Shown here: positions 1 to 10,831 of the stretch, piece by piece
Layout of the letters: each line of letters begins with the position of its first letter
How positions within the stretch are numbered: position 1 is the first letter of the stretch
NCBI GenBank assembly: GCA_001598975.1
Contig: BBXU01002140.1
Coordinates: forward strand, 1 to 48,369
Reading direction: 5' to 3'
DNA: 48,369 nucleotides
Source of the DNA: Parachlorella kessleri
Lineage: Eukaryota; Chlorophyta; Trebouxiophyceae; Chlorellales; Chlorellaceae
Program-made: the position numbers and the translations under genes
The notes under the pieces: model-generated
Told to the model about the DNA's origin: nothing
Databases searched by the model: none
Seen by the model: the letters and a program-made list of their open reading frames with translations, nothing else

Positions 1-1826
1 CCCACACGGTGCTGTGAAGGCCTGCCCTATAATTGCAGTCACACCCAGCAGCACTCACCCTCGTCCCCGTCTAGGGGGAAGGACACCACAACGGCCGGGT
101 CCGATACATCCTTGTAGTTCTGGCCCGCCTCAAAGTTGGACAGCGGGGTGGAGCAGGCGGTGGAGTAGGGCATCACCTGCAAGGCCGGGGGAGCTGGCAG
201 GGTCAACAACAACAAACAGTTATGCCGTCTGCCGGAAATGACAGGGCATGCCAGCTGCCATGTAACTCCTGCCCAGTATGACTCCATGGCTGATCTTCCC
301 AGACCATGTGGGCTGCTTGATTCCAACTCTGCGAGACTGCCTTTCTCGGCCGCCACAGTCGGTGCAGATCCCTTGCTTTGCCGCGGCCACTGCGCCCACC
401 TCATGTGTCTACCACCACACCAGTCACCCCACCTTGAAGCCTCGGTAGACCAAGCCCTTGTCGAACAGCTGCTTGAAGACCCACCACACGCTCTCCATGA
501 AACCAGGGTCCAGCGTTTTGTAGTCGTTCTGCAGGCACATGGGCCCTAGCACTCTTGATCACCCACCACCCGACTGTGTCCAACGCGACGCTCTTGGCCT
601 TGTCTGGCCTTGGCACTTTCAAACACCCACCACCTGATAGTGTCCATCCCGACGCTCTTGGGCACCTCGCCAGCCCTGCCAGGTTGCTATGGCCAGACCG
701 CCAATTGGCAGCTGCCAAGCGTGGGCCTTGCTGCAGCTCACACAGCGCTCACACCACTTCACCTACCATCCCAACTGGCCTGCCTGACGCTGCCCATTCC
801 ACATGGTTGCTTGCATACTCGCCCTCGAAGGAGCACCACTCCTGCCAGGGCATGTATGATTCAAGCACCTTGAATGCACATCAATTGTCTGCTACCTCTT
901 ACCTCAAAGTCGATCCAGCGGCCCAGCCTGTGCACGATGTTCTCCCACTCCTTGGAGTAGCGCATGACAATGCTGCGGCACTCCTCGTTGTACTTGTCAA
1001 TGCCCATCTCCAACACGTCGCTCTTGGCCTTGATGCCTGTCAGAGTTTTATATGCGTTCACTTACTACCTTGATTCAGCGGGCACAGCATAGGCTAAAGG
1101 CAGAACTTTGTCAAGGCAGAGTGAGGAGGGGTGTAGGTGCATGCCCCAACAGGTATGGGCCACAAGAGCCAGGGCGGTGCAGTAGTACTCCCACACTAAC
1201 CTAGCCAGGACACTCTTTCCTGGGTGCCCAACTGCTGCATGCCGACCGCACACTGAGACTAACACATGACAAGCGCACGTACCAAGCTTCTTGTCAATCT
1301 CATACTCCACAGGCAGGCCATGGCAGTCCCAGCCAAAGCGGCGGGTGACATGGCGGCCCGAGGCGCTGGCATAGCGAGTCACAATATCCTGCAAGGACCT
1401 AGGGCGACAGGTCACCAGTCAACTCCACTTCTCCGTCACTGGGCTTGTTGCACCAGTCCTTACGAAACACCAAGCAGGTGCAGAAGACCGACGGAAGAAC
1501 GCTACCCAGCCATCCCACCACTGGCTAGCCTTGGCAGTGTCTACAATGTTCTGCAAGCCTTGTCCTAGCATGCCGGCTGCATGCATGCGCGATAGGCTAT
1601 GTTCCATCAGAGAAACACGGCATCCTACCTTAAGGGTGCCTGCCAGCAGGTGGCCATAGTGAGGGAGGCCTGTAGCGAAGGGTGGCCCATCGTAGAAGAT
1701 GTACTCTGGCTTGCCCTCGCTCTGGCGCAGCTGCTCCTTGAAGGCATCGATCTCATCCCAGAACTGAAGGATGGCCGTCTCCTCGGCAGGGAAGCAGTAA
1801 TCCTTCCCCTCTTTCACGTCCTGCAT
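1..1826 (-). CDS. Cytosolic isoleucyl-tRNA synthetase, N-terminal part (cut by window edge)
   Basis: Class I aminoacyl-tRNA synthetase that charges tRNA-Ile with isoleucine in the cytosol. Five exons are visible on the minus strand: 1629-1826, 1283-1388, 903-1036, 433-528 and 59-176. They join in phase to about 217 residues. The start ATG is at 1826 and the protein begins [16 protein letters not shown]. The class I HIGH signature appears as PHYGHLLAG, preceded by [11 protein letters not shown]. Further IleRS landmarks are [53 protein letters not shown] and [19 protein letters not shown] donor follows position 59 and the gene runs off the left edge, so the editing domain, KMSKS loop and anticodon-binding domain are not seen. 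No organelle transit peptide is visible and the motif style is that of eukaryotic cytosolic IleRS. The gene is divergent from COA6, with 191 bp between the start codons. Confidence 0.93.
538..661. repeat. Degenerate tandem duplication, unit about 64 bp, in an IleRS intron
   Basis: The segment around 561-597 recurs at 625-661, with 5 mismatches in 37 positions by eye. The flanking GGCC..GGCACT-like sequence is also similar, so the whole unit of about 64 bp looks duplicated in tandem. It lies inside the intron between IleRS exons 903-1036 and 433-528. Confidence 0.6.
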
Positions 1827-2017
1827 CCTGGCCGTCCTGGCAGTGGCCGAGATACTCGTGAAAGAGAATTATTAGCACTTCCACCCCAAGGCACTACTGC
1901 TTTTACCCGCCGTTTGCCCGCCTGGTGCTCTACTCTGTTTTTCGAGCGATCAGGCATTTCCCCAACAGTGCAACAAGGGCTTGAACAAGCATCATAAGTA
2001 AGGTTTAATGCTTTCCA
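1827..2017. promoter_or_regulatory. Bidirectional promoter region between IleRS and COA6
   Basis: The 191 bp between the two divergent start codons must hold both 5' UTRs and both promoters. No clear TATA box or other named element is visible. Confidence 0.5.
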
Positions 2018-2590
2018 ATGCCAGGCACTGACTCTGCTGTCCTGAGGGAAGCCAGGCAGCGTTGCCATAAGGTGTGCAAGCTGTGTTCTCTTGCTCTGGA
2101 CCCTGGGACCGACGTAGTCTTTGATGACTGCCTGCACTGACTGCCACGGTCATCGCCAGCCTCAGGAGTTACCCTCGCCACTGCTTCCTGCAGGCTAGGG
2201 ACGAGTTCTTTTCTTGCATAGAAGCGTCAGGGGAGGCTTTTGTTCTCGGTGGCCCGCCTCCTGCCAGCTGCAAGAAGCAGAGGCAGGCCTTTGAGGCAGC
2301 CTGCAAAGCGTCTTGGGTGAGTTCAACCGCTGGCACAGTGTCATTTCTGCTGTGGCAGTAGGACAGGCAGGGGCACCCGTCCCATGCACTCTCAACTCCT
2401 GGGTCCAAACCCGAGCATTCTGGGGAGCTTCCTGCCGAGCTGACAAGCCCTTATTGGCTGCGGGAGTCTGCAGGTGCAGCACTTTGATAAGATACACGAC
2501 AAGAAGCTGCGGTTGCTACAGACCCTGCAGCAGAATATTGGACGCACCAGCGGCGGGCTGGGCAGTGTGCAGGGCGAGCCCCAGCAGTGA
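2018..2590 (+). CDS. COA6: Cytochrome c oxidase assembly factor 6 (COA6)
   Basis: Small CHCH-type mitochondrial intermembrane-space protein. In yeast and human, COA6 helps deliver copper to the CuA site of cytochrome c oxidase subunit 2. Three exons, 2018-2071, 2194-2316 and 2474-2590, join at phase 0 to 97 residues. The cysteines fit the COA6 pattern exactly: C16-x9-C26 and C44-x10-C55, in RCHKARDEFFSC and CKKQRQAFEAAC. They are followed by the typical WVQHFDKIHDKK segment. The first Cys and its exon were recovered by requiring the Cx9C spacing. The loop between the two helices is longer than in human COA6. The stop lies 124 bp before the SNRNP27 start on the same strand. Imported through the MIA40 route if it behaves like the family. 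Confidence 0.88.
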
Positions 2591-2714
2591 TCCAGCAGCT
2601 GAGCCTGTGGCAGGCCCTACAGGCACCTTGGGTCTGTACTGAAGGGCATAAAGTAGCAGCCACAGCAGAGCGGCAGCGGCGGCAGTGTGAAGCACTTGCC
2701 GAGCCAAGGGTAGC

Positions 2715-4614
2715 ATGGGAGACAGGGAGAGGCCACGCAGCGATCGTGACAGGGGTGAGAGGCGGCCAGACCGGGAGGATAGGGACAAGGAGCGGCGGGA
2801 CAAATTTAGCGAGAAGGATAGATACGATCGCGATCGTAGCCGGCGAGTGGAGGGCGGCAGCAGGCGGGAGCGGCCCAGGGAAGAGAGGGAGCGAGACCGG
2901 GAGAGGGGGGGTGGTAGAGACTACGAGCGGGGCAGGGAGGACCGCTATGCCCGCCCTGGGCGCCCGGAGCGAAAGCGCAGCAGAAGCCGGGATCGCCGCA
3001 GGTGGGGCGTGTGGCTGGCTGTGCAGCCATAGGTTTGCATGGGGGGTGCTGTGGTGCTAGAGGGCCGGTGAGGGTGTGTATGGGTTTGATTTACTCGTAG
3101 TCGGTCCTAAGGGGTCAGGGGAGGCCTGAATACTTTCAGGTCGGGATTTGATATGGGTCCAAAACGGCACAGCAATGTGGTGCAGGCTCAGTCAGCCAGC
3201 TTATCCTGTGTGCAGCAGGATTGTCGTTGAGCCAAGGAGGGCAGCTAGGGGGTGAGCAAGATGCAAGCGCAGTTGAACGTGGCAGCAGAGACCCTGCCAC
3301 ACCCTTGTCCTCTTTGCAACCAATCCACGTTAAGGCCTCGGAGAGCCTCACTTGCAGTTCTCGCATGGTCACCTCCTTAGCACAGCCGCTCCTTTTCCCC
3401 TCGGCTGCAGTCGCTCCCCTTCCCGCCGGGACCGCGAGCGGGACGGCAGGGAGGGCCGCGGTGATGGCAGCAAGCGCTCCCGCCGCTCCGACCCGGGCGC
3501 CGATGGGGATGCCGCTGCTGCAGAGCTGCGCTTCCCCGAGCCGCCACCCCTGCCTATGGACGTGGTGGAGGCGCAGGTTGATGCAGCGGTAGCGGCGGAG
3601 CTGGAGGGGTTGCGGCAGGGGCAGGACGAGGATGGGGAGGGCGGCGGCGTGCCGGAGATCAACTTTGATGCGGACATCACGCCTGAGGAGATCCAAATGA
3701 TGGCGGCTATGGGCATACCGTTTGTGAGTGCGGAGCATCCTGGGGCTGATTGTGGGGCAGCGCGGTTTTCGGGAGGTGCGGGCTTAAGGCGTCAGGGGAA
3801 GGCCATGTCTGATGTGCCAGGAAAGAAGAGGGCAATGGGTTTGCTCTACCTGCAGTTTGCTGCTGCCGCATGCCCTGCGGGGGCAGGAAGGGTCGGCGGC
3901 ACCTCTGTCTGGGCCGGAGGTGCCACTTGTAGCAGGGTAGCTGGGTGCTATAGGCTGCCATGTGAGCTGAGGTGCAGCTCCTACAGCTTCTTGTACGTGC
4001 ACTCAGGATATCAGCAGGCCAACCGCATGAGGCTTGGATTGCAGGGCTTTGATACGACCCACGGGAAGGAGGTGGCAGACGCAAAGACCAAGGCTGGGGC
4101 GGTGAAAGTGAAGACCACGCGAGAAGGTCGACAATACATGAACCGCAGGGTGAGTGGTTATGTTTGGGATACGGTGCGTGGCCTTGCAACAGCTGAGGGT
4201 CGCAGGTGCCGCATCTGGGCAGATGGCTGTTGACAGGGTGGCTTGACTTGTTCAAGGTGGTGATCACGTTGGAGGTTGCTGATGTTCCGTAAACTTGGGC
4301 ACTTTGGGAAGGGTTTGCTTGTGAGTCTACTGGACAGCTCTGAGCAGCATGTGAGGTGAAAGGTATCATGCGACCTGAGGGTACTGCAAGCCCAGCTAAG
4401 AGCCACAGGCCTTCCCTTCTGAGTATTAGGGTGTCGCATGGGCGCCCCTCTTGCTCTGGTTCCGCGACAAATCTAGCAGTGCTAGTGGAGCAGTACGCTG
4501 GCATTTTCATAAGAGGCAGCACAAGTGAGGTGGTGAACTTGTTCCCACGTGTAGGGGGGCTTCAATCGGCCGCTGCCAGCAGAGCGCACTAACGAGAAAG
4601 TCGTCCGGGATTGA
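2715..4614 (+). CDS. SNRNP27: U4/U6.U5 tri-snRNP 27 kDa protein (SNRNP27)
   Basis: Nuclear splicing protein of the U4/U6.U5 tri-snRNP. Four exons, 2715-3001, 3411-3723, 4045-4149 and 4555-4614, join in phase to 254 residues. The first 110 or so residues are an RS/RD/RE-rich low-complexity region (RERPRSDRDRGERR, RKRSRSRDRRR, SRSPSRRDRERD) typical of SR-like splicing factors. The conserved C-terminal domain is clear: INFDADITPEEIQMMAAMG, then GFDTTHGKEV, then REGRQYMNRR continuing into GGFNRPLPAER. The last exon was identified by this family signature after acceptor gtgtag at 4549-4554. The ATG at 2715 is the first in frame and is compatible with the family's Arg-rich start. Same strand as COA6 and close behind it. 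Confidence 0.93.
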
Positions 4615-5424
4615 TGCGTGGATGCCGCTGACGTGAGTGGGGAGAAAGGCCTAGTTATGGGGGTTCCTTCCCCAGGACTTGCAAGAGTGGCTGCTGCCTT
4701 CTTGTGTCTCATGTATGACATGCCTGCCCGCCCTTCCTCGCTTGTTACAGGCTAATGTAGATACGAATCCTAATGTTGAGTCTAATATTGACCATGTGCA
4801 AGGGTTCCCGACCCCTACCAAAGCCGTGCCTGGTTAATGTATGTCAGCAAGGCGACAACGCACGGCAATTCTGAAGTGTGTAGCAAGAAAATTATTATGC
4901 ATTACTACCCCTGGAACTGCAGCCCACTCAGCTATTGCACAGCAAGCGCAATCTCCTTGACAGCTCTGAAGCCAGCTCCACTCCCTCAAAACAGTAGCAA
5001 GAAAATATTGCAAAGGCCTGCTGAAGGAATACACAAGGTAGCAGGAGGAAGAAGAAGTGCAGAAGCACCGTTGAGACCCAAGCCAAAACGCGGCCACTCA
5101 GTGACAGCTGGAGAATGTAAAGAAGGTGTAGCAAGCTAGCATCTCCATTAGATCAGAACTCAAGGCAAGACCCTTATAACTGCGTTTAGCCCTGTCAGAT
5201 CAGTTCACCCCTACCTCTACTGTGTTCGCATGGCCTGCCACCATCAACAAATTGTGCAGCTCCACCAAGACGACAAGGAAGTCTGGGCCCTCAGGGCTCT
5301 AAGGCATACAAACAACATATTCTATCTTCAGCAACACCCGGAGCCAGTGGTGTCAAACAGCACTTGCACACAGGGAGTGCACGTTCAAGGTTTCATCTGA
5401 CAGGACGACTTTTGAGTTTCAAGA
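4615..5424. other. Intergenic region between convergent genes
   Basis: Holds the 3' ends of SNRNP27 (plus) and the DUF1761 gene (minus). A short open stretch after an ag at 4747 ends at about 4840 but lacks the SNRNP27 signature. No further gene is supported. Confidence 0.5.
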
Positions 5425-6919
5425 CTAGGCATAAACTGCTGGATCCAGAGCATGCACCTGAACCTGTGCCCGCTCGTTCTCATCCGTCGGGCGATCCAAA
5501 TTGCTCTCATGTTCAAGCGAGTTCATAGACAGGACGCCAGTATGACGAAGCCATCCTAGCCTTGGTCACTATCTTTGAATCAAAAAACCGCCGCAAGCTC
5601 ACCTCCCGTGTGTGGCTACTAAACTTCTGCTAGGCGTCCAGCCTACCTCGTGCCAAAATTGGCCAAGATCCCACAGGTCATGGCGAGGGTAACCAAGTGG
5701 TAGCCGCTGTGCAGCAGAAACAGCTTGAAAGGCCGGTGCTCGAACATATAATGCCTGCAGCGAGGTGCACAGGACAGGCATTGTTGGCACAATCCACAGG
5801 CCAAGGCTATTGCGCTGAACGGGCACTGAACAAGCATTGCCTTGAGATGGGGTGCTCATGACATGGAGGGACAGCAGCGTGGCGTGTGGCCAGCTCTGTC
5901 AGTCCTATTTCAACTAGAAGTAGACAGAGGTTGTTGCAAGCAGCACACAGACATGTGCAGGGTATGTCTTTTGGTTTTACAAAGAAGGCCTCGCATGCAA
6001 CACAGCTGGACAGCAAGGGGGCCGCTGCCTAGGGCAGTGTTTGGCTTTCAATACCTAATCTGACTGCAGCTAGAGACAGTGCTCTTACAGTCCCAGCGTT
6101 TCATCCCGTCCTGTGCAGCTGCCCACCCAGCACTACTGACTGCTTTAGCCCATCAGTTGCGCACATGTCAGCAAGTAGAAACACATACCTGATGTTGAGG
6201 CAAGCATCCACCATCCAGAGAACCCCAGCAACCTGCAAACCGTGTTGCCAGGTGGTAATCCCAAACTTAAGCGCTAAGTGGTTCACCAACACCTGCAGGG
6301 GCTCATGGGAGGTTTGCCTTTCAGCTTAGCCAAGTGCAGGTGACCCGACAATGGCAGGGTGACAAAATAAAGTAGTCAGCGCCTTGGCACCCAGGGCAGC
6401 AAGTGAGCAGTCTGCGCCTAGTAGCAAACTTCAGACCATTCACAGAATCAACATCAAAATAGCCCACCAGAAGAAGGCCTGTACTGAACACGGATGTGGC
6501 CAAGGGGAGAAGCGGGCTCTGTGGGGCTTGATGCCTGCAAGAACTAACCAGGGTGCAGGCCAGTAAAGCGCTGCTAACCTCATTTAACACCTGAAGCTCA
6601 GATGTCTTACCTGCCATATACGAGCCGAGCAAAAGTGTCGCCAAATATCGGCCCATACCAGGCCATGGCGACTGCAGCAGATAAGGACAGGGCTCTTGAT
6701 TATTACAGGGCCTGGCCGGTGCTGTGTCTGCTTTAAGACCTTAAGTACTGCTGATATATACCAGCAGCGCTTGCTGTGGAGAGGTTTACCTTACCAGTCA
6801 GTTGCATAAGGAGGGTGGCTACAATAACCTGCACCTTCAGGCACAGTGGTCATAAGTCGTCGTGCCGCCCAGGCCGCATCAAAGAAGGTACTCACCACTG
6901 CGTTCAAACCCTGCTCCAT
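5425..6919 (-). CDS. DUF1761 family membrane protein
   Basis: Small integral membrane protein of unknown function, family DUF1761. Exons on the minus strand: 6896-6919 (start, MEQGLNAV), 6795-6828, 6611-6671, 6189-6292, 5647-5754 and 5425-5503. The first three join to a hydrophobic helix followed by AMAWYGPIFGDTFARLVYG, the family's WYGPLFG-type motif. The later exons give VLVNHLALKFGITTWQHG, then FEHRPFKLFLLHSGYHLVTL, which is the hallmark FEGRP(L/W)KLFLINAGYHLV block of DUF1761. The last exon adds a polar tail ending DPAVYA. Exon 6611-6671 ends in phase 2 but 6189-6292 begins in phase 0, so one short exon between them is unresolved. The family is best known from bacteria and fungi, and its substrate and role are not known. 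Confidence 0.8.
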
Positions 6920-7418
6920 CACGCAGCTGGGCTAGCTGCTAGGCGGACCGGCACTGGAACACGATGGCACTAGCGACCTGCCACCCCAACGAGTGCAGGT
7001 TCTATTGTCTGACTTCCATCCGTGCTTTACAGTTACATTGATGAAGCAATACGTCGCATCAGCAACCACACATGACCTCGGTAGCGCCCTTGCTGTGAAT
7101 GCTGTACTGATGTACATTACTGGCTGAGGGCACAAGATCGTCAGGGAAATCGAGCACGCCCCGCCTCGCTGCCGTCGCCCAATGCTGCAGGGAGGGAGCG
7201 TGATGCTGACATCGAGGTAGTTTCAGACTGTGTTATACCTTAACACCAGCAACACTTGCAACACAGGGGATGGAGCCGCCTGCACAGCTTCTACAACAAC
7301 ACGGCCAACACAGCCAACACCTCTGCCACCTCAGCCTTCCTCCACCACCTAACATTGGACTTGCGTTACTGGGCCTGCATAAGGTCAGCTGTGTGCCTGT
7401 CGAGGTGGGCAAGCAACC
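6920..7418. promoter_or_regulatory. Divergent intergenic region, DUF1761 / GHMP protein
   Basis: About 500 bp between divergent start codons. It may contain 5' UTR or an upstream exon of the GHMP gene. No recognisable element is visible beyond CA-rich sequence at 7296-7345. Confidence 0.4.
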
Positions 7419-9374
7419 ATGGCATCAGGAGGCTTTCCTCCAGGGCAAAACCTGGAAACTCACAGGGCCATGGGCAGTGCAGAGCGCACCCTTGCCAGTG
7501 CCGTGGCCTTGAACAGTCTGCAGACAACCACACACCGTTCTTCCAGAGTTGCTGTCCCTGCACGGGCTGGGCTTGTGGTGTGCGACATGAACACCTTCAG
7601 TCCAGTAGACTAGACTAGAGTAGCGCCCAGCTGAGCTTGGCCTTGCCAGCACAGAATGGACACATGCATGAGCTGCAAACGGCAGTGTGGCTCATTCCAC
7701 AGAATCCAAGGCAGACTGCCTGCAGGCACGCCTGGGGGAGGTGGCGTAGGGCTCTCCCTCCAGCTGTACACCCAGGCCTGTGTGCGCCTGCTGCCACCCG
7801 GCTCCACCGAGGACAAGATCCACTTCAGGAGGCCTCTCATCATCCAGCACTGCCTCGCTGCCCTGCGAGAACTGCTCCACCTTAAGCCTGCCAGCGCCAG
7901 CTTTGAGGTGCCACCCAGCCTTTCTGTGGTTCTCAAGTGGATGCATGGTTGAATGCCTGCAGGCCTGACAATTGAAGCTGACGCCGGACACAGGCCTACC
8001 CTGCAATCCACAGCGCGGGCGCTGCAGTTCCGGCCAGCATGGGTGATCATGTACATCGCCAAAGCTGCAGGTGCAATCAGAGAGGGGTGGCACAACCGTG
8101 TGCGTTGCAGGTTCAGATCAGTCAGGGCTTTGACAGCCACTCTGGGCTGGGCTCAACCAGCTCGGCGGTGCTGGCGGCCCTGGCGGGTGCCAACGAGTGC
8201 CTGGGGTCACCGGTGCCGCCGGAAACCCTGAGGCTCCTGGCAGGGTTCAATTTTGTGGAGGAGTGTGATGGGCAGACCGGCATGGTGAAGGTATGCCTGG
8301 TCTCTGCTGATGGCAGCCTTGCAGCACAACAAGGACGGTTGTGCTCAGCAGAGATTTGTCTGCAAGCGTTCAAGGGCCTGTGGGCATGTGCGCCAATGCC
8401 TCTCAGTGAGGAAGCTCCTCATTACATTCCTCAAACCTATCAAACTATTTGGTTTCCTGTAAGGAGCATGATGCCTCTTTTTATACCTGCATGCCCCTGC
8501 AGTTTGGTTGGGAGACAGGGATGACCGGCATGGGAGCAACCGGGGGTGGCCTGTTCCTGTTGTCCAAGGGGCTGGTCTTGCTGAAGCGCGTTGGGGAGTT
8601 TGGCAAGGGCAAGGCTGCTTACATAGTGCTGCCTGACCAGGGCAAGCAGGCCATCCACAGGCGAGTGCAGGCTTGCCATGCAAAGGTAACAGTGACTGTA
8701 GCACTTTGTTCGCTGGCAGCTTGCTGCAGGGTCCAAGCCCACCCTGCACTTGGGCCTGGCTGTCGTGGCAGCCAAGATGCCAATATGCACAATCCTAGGC
8801 AAACCCAGGACGATATCCGAAGGTTTGATGCTGGCACTACGCACTGTATGTTGGGTGTAGAGCCTCAGCATATGCAGCAGAAAAAGTGCCATGCTGAGCT
8901 TTTGGCTGTTCCCCGGTGTGCAGCGATGAAGACAGAACGCTGGCTGAAGGCACATTGAGCGATGAAGCCGTCGCGCAGCGCAAAGCTCACACCATTATGA
9001 TGCACCTGGCCCCCGCAGCCGAGGCAAATGATGTGCCACAGGTACTGGATCTAGCAGCCTGCTAAGCCTGCCAAGCATTCATGCCAAAGTTGAGAGAGCA
9101 TTACACGCGCATGGCATTGGATTGCTAATCTGTGCACCTATGGCTCCTGAAGAATACTTAGATGTCACCGCGGTTAGTGGTGCTCTTGCCTTCGGCTTGC
9201 CACATCTGGGCTCCCATACATGTCTTGACATGGAGCCCAGGTGCACCTGTGCTCCGGCGGGCCTTGCTTGTGCAGGTGGGGCAGCTTGTGTGGGAGCTGC
9301 AAAATGAAGGCTCCAAAGTCAACGAAATCCAAGCCTTTCCTGGCCTACAGGGCTTCATAAAGGCGGGTCGATGA
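7419..9374 (+). CDS. GHMP-kinase-fold protein, beta-RFAP-synthase-like
   Basis: Predicted enzyme of the GHMP kinase superfamily. Supported exons: 7419-7604, 7686-7928, 8111-8290, 8503-8685, 8924-9041 and 9276-9374. Key segments are VAVPARAGLVVCDMNTFSP near the N-terminus, GGGGVGLSLQLY, then HSGLGSTSSAVLAALAGAN, which is the glycine/serine-rich ATP-binding loop of GHMP proteins. These are followed by GFNFVEECDG and GMGATGGGLFLL. The order and the PAR.GL..D.N...GGVG start resemble archaeal beta-ribofuranosylaminobenzene 5'-phosphate synthases more than galactokinase or mevalonate kinase. The join from 8685 to 8924 is out of phase, so an unresolved exon lies between. The C-terminus is shorter than usual for the fold and no final glycine motif is visible. 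Substrate unknown; start codon tentative. Confidence 0.65.
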
Positions 9375-9672
9375 GACTGTCCGCACTAGAGTGTGTGCTC
9401 CACAGTCACCTTGGCTACTTTGCTAGGTGTTGTAGCGCAACAACAAAGAAGCTACTCTGTTCATGCGGATGCCAGAGCACTGACAGGCTGCAGGACCTAG
9501 CACCATGTCATCCTTTACTTGCAAGCCAGGCAGCCGGATGAATTTAATATATTCACAGCATTTGAACCTAGTAACGTTCTAGATATTAGGATATCATGCT
9601 GACAGCCTGCAAGCCATATAAACCGGGCCCCTGCAGGGTGCCAGGGACACCCTCCACCCAGACCTGGTGGCC

Positions 9673-10831
9673 ATGTCGTCGGTGGGCCCAGCAACCCTGC
9701 TGCTGGCCAGCCCCAAGCAGGGCCTGCCGCAGGCCGTACAGGAGCTGGCTCGACAGCACGGCTGTAGCCTCAAGTATGAGACAGCAGTGGACCACAGGGG
9801 GCTGAGGAGCTTGCCCCCCAGGGTGGTGTGCGTGCTGGGACCCCCCGGGGCCGGCAAGAGCACCCTTTGTGGCGCTTTGCAGGACCAGCTGGGCCCACAG
9901 GTTATATGGGTAAGTGTGCACCTGAGGCTTGCGACTCAAGTGGCCTGGTGGTGTGGGAAAGCAAGTTGGGGGCTAGCAACCTGACACTTGTACTATAGCT
10001 AGCTACCAGCGGATTCCCTGTGTGAGGCGTTGCAGCCATGGCGCTTGCAACTTGTATGCAAAACCTTCCAGTGTCTGCATTGTGCGCGCTGCCCGAGCCC
10101 AGTGGCTACCGGACCCTCCTGTGGCGGGAAGTACCCCATGCTCCTACGCAGCATTTGCTAGAGCGTCAAAGGGGCTGTGGGGTCACACCCATTCCGGATG
10201 GCTGCAGCAGGTGCCTGTGATTGTAAGTGTGCCCTTCAAGCCTGCCGCTGGCCTTGTGTTTCAGGTGCCTGTCAGCCGGCTGATCCAGGACTTCATCTCC
10301 TCGGACCCGCAGAGCGAAGCAGCGCAGGCCCTGCGCCGCATCCAGGCGGCTGGCGAGGTTGCTGACCACAAAAACACCACCACCAAGCTGGTGCTTAGCC
10401 ACCTCTACAGCCTGCAGTGTGAGGCAGCACAGCACCAGCAGCACCTCACTGGCAGTGGGCCCACCCCCCTGACTGTGCTGCTCGACGGCTTCCCCCGTGC
10501 AGTCGCCCAGGCACTGGTCTTTGAACGCCTGGCAGGCCTGTTCTATGGAGGCGCTTGGGACAGGGCAGCTGGCAGTGGCAGCCAGGCGGTGACGGTGTTG
10601 ATGCTGCACTGCAGCGGTGAGACGGCAGAGCAGCGCATGGCCCAGCGCGAGGGTGCCACCTCAGCAGGCCCAGCAGCACGGCTGAGTAAGGATGAGTCAG
10701 CAGCCCTGCTGCTCTACATGCGCAGCCAGCCTGCCAAGTACTGTGTGATGGAGGTGACTGCAGAGCAGAGTGTGGAAGGCGTGGTCAGCCGAGCAGTGGA
10801 GGTGCTTGGTGGGATCCCACCCACTGTATGA
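9673..10831 (+). CDS. Adenylate-kinase-like nucleoside monophosphate kinase
   Basis: P-loop kinase that probably transfers a phosphate from ATP to a nucleoside monophosphate. Two exons, 9673-9909 and 10265-10831, join at phase 0 to 267 residues. The P-loop GPPGAGKST is at residues 56-64. The adenylate kinase family signature LLDGFPR is at about residues 151-157, followed by a LID-like region (AEQRMAQREG). The first 50 residues (MSSVGPATLLLASPKQ...) are an extension absent from the core kinase. It could be a targeting or regulatory region, but it is not a clear transit peptide. The NMP-binding segment IRRIQAAGEV-like stretch is divergent, so specificity for AMP, UMP or CMP cannot be assigned. 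It lies 298 bp downstream of the GHMP gene on the same strand. Confidence 0.82.

Noticed and set aside
4747..4840. Alternative last exon for SNRNP27 encoding a 28-residue tail
   Set aside because: It follows an ag and is in phase, but lacks the conserved GGFNRPLP ending, which is found intact at 4555-4614.
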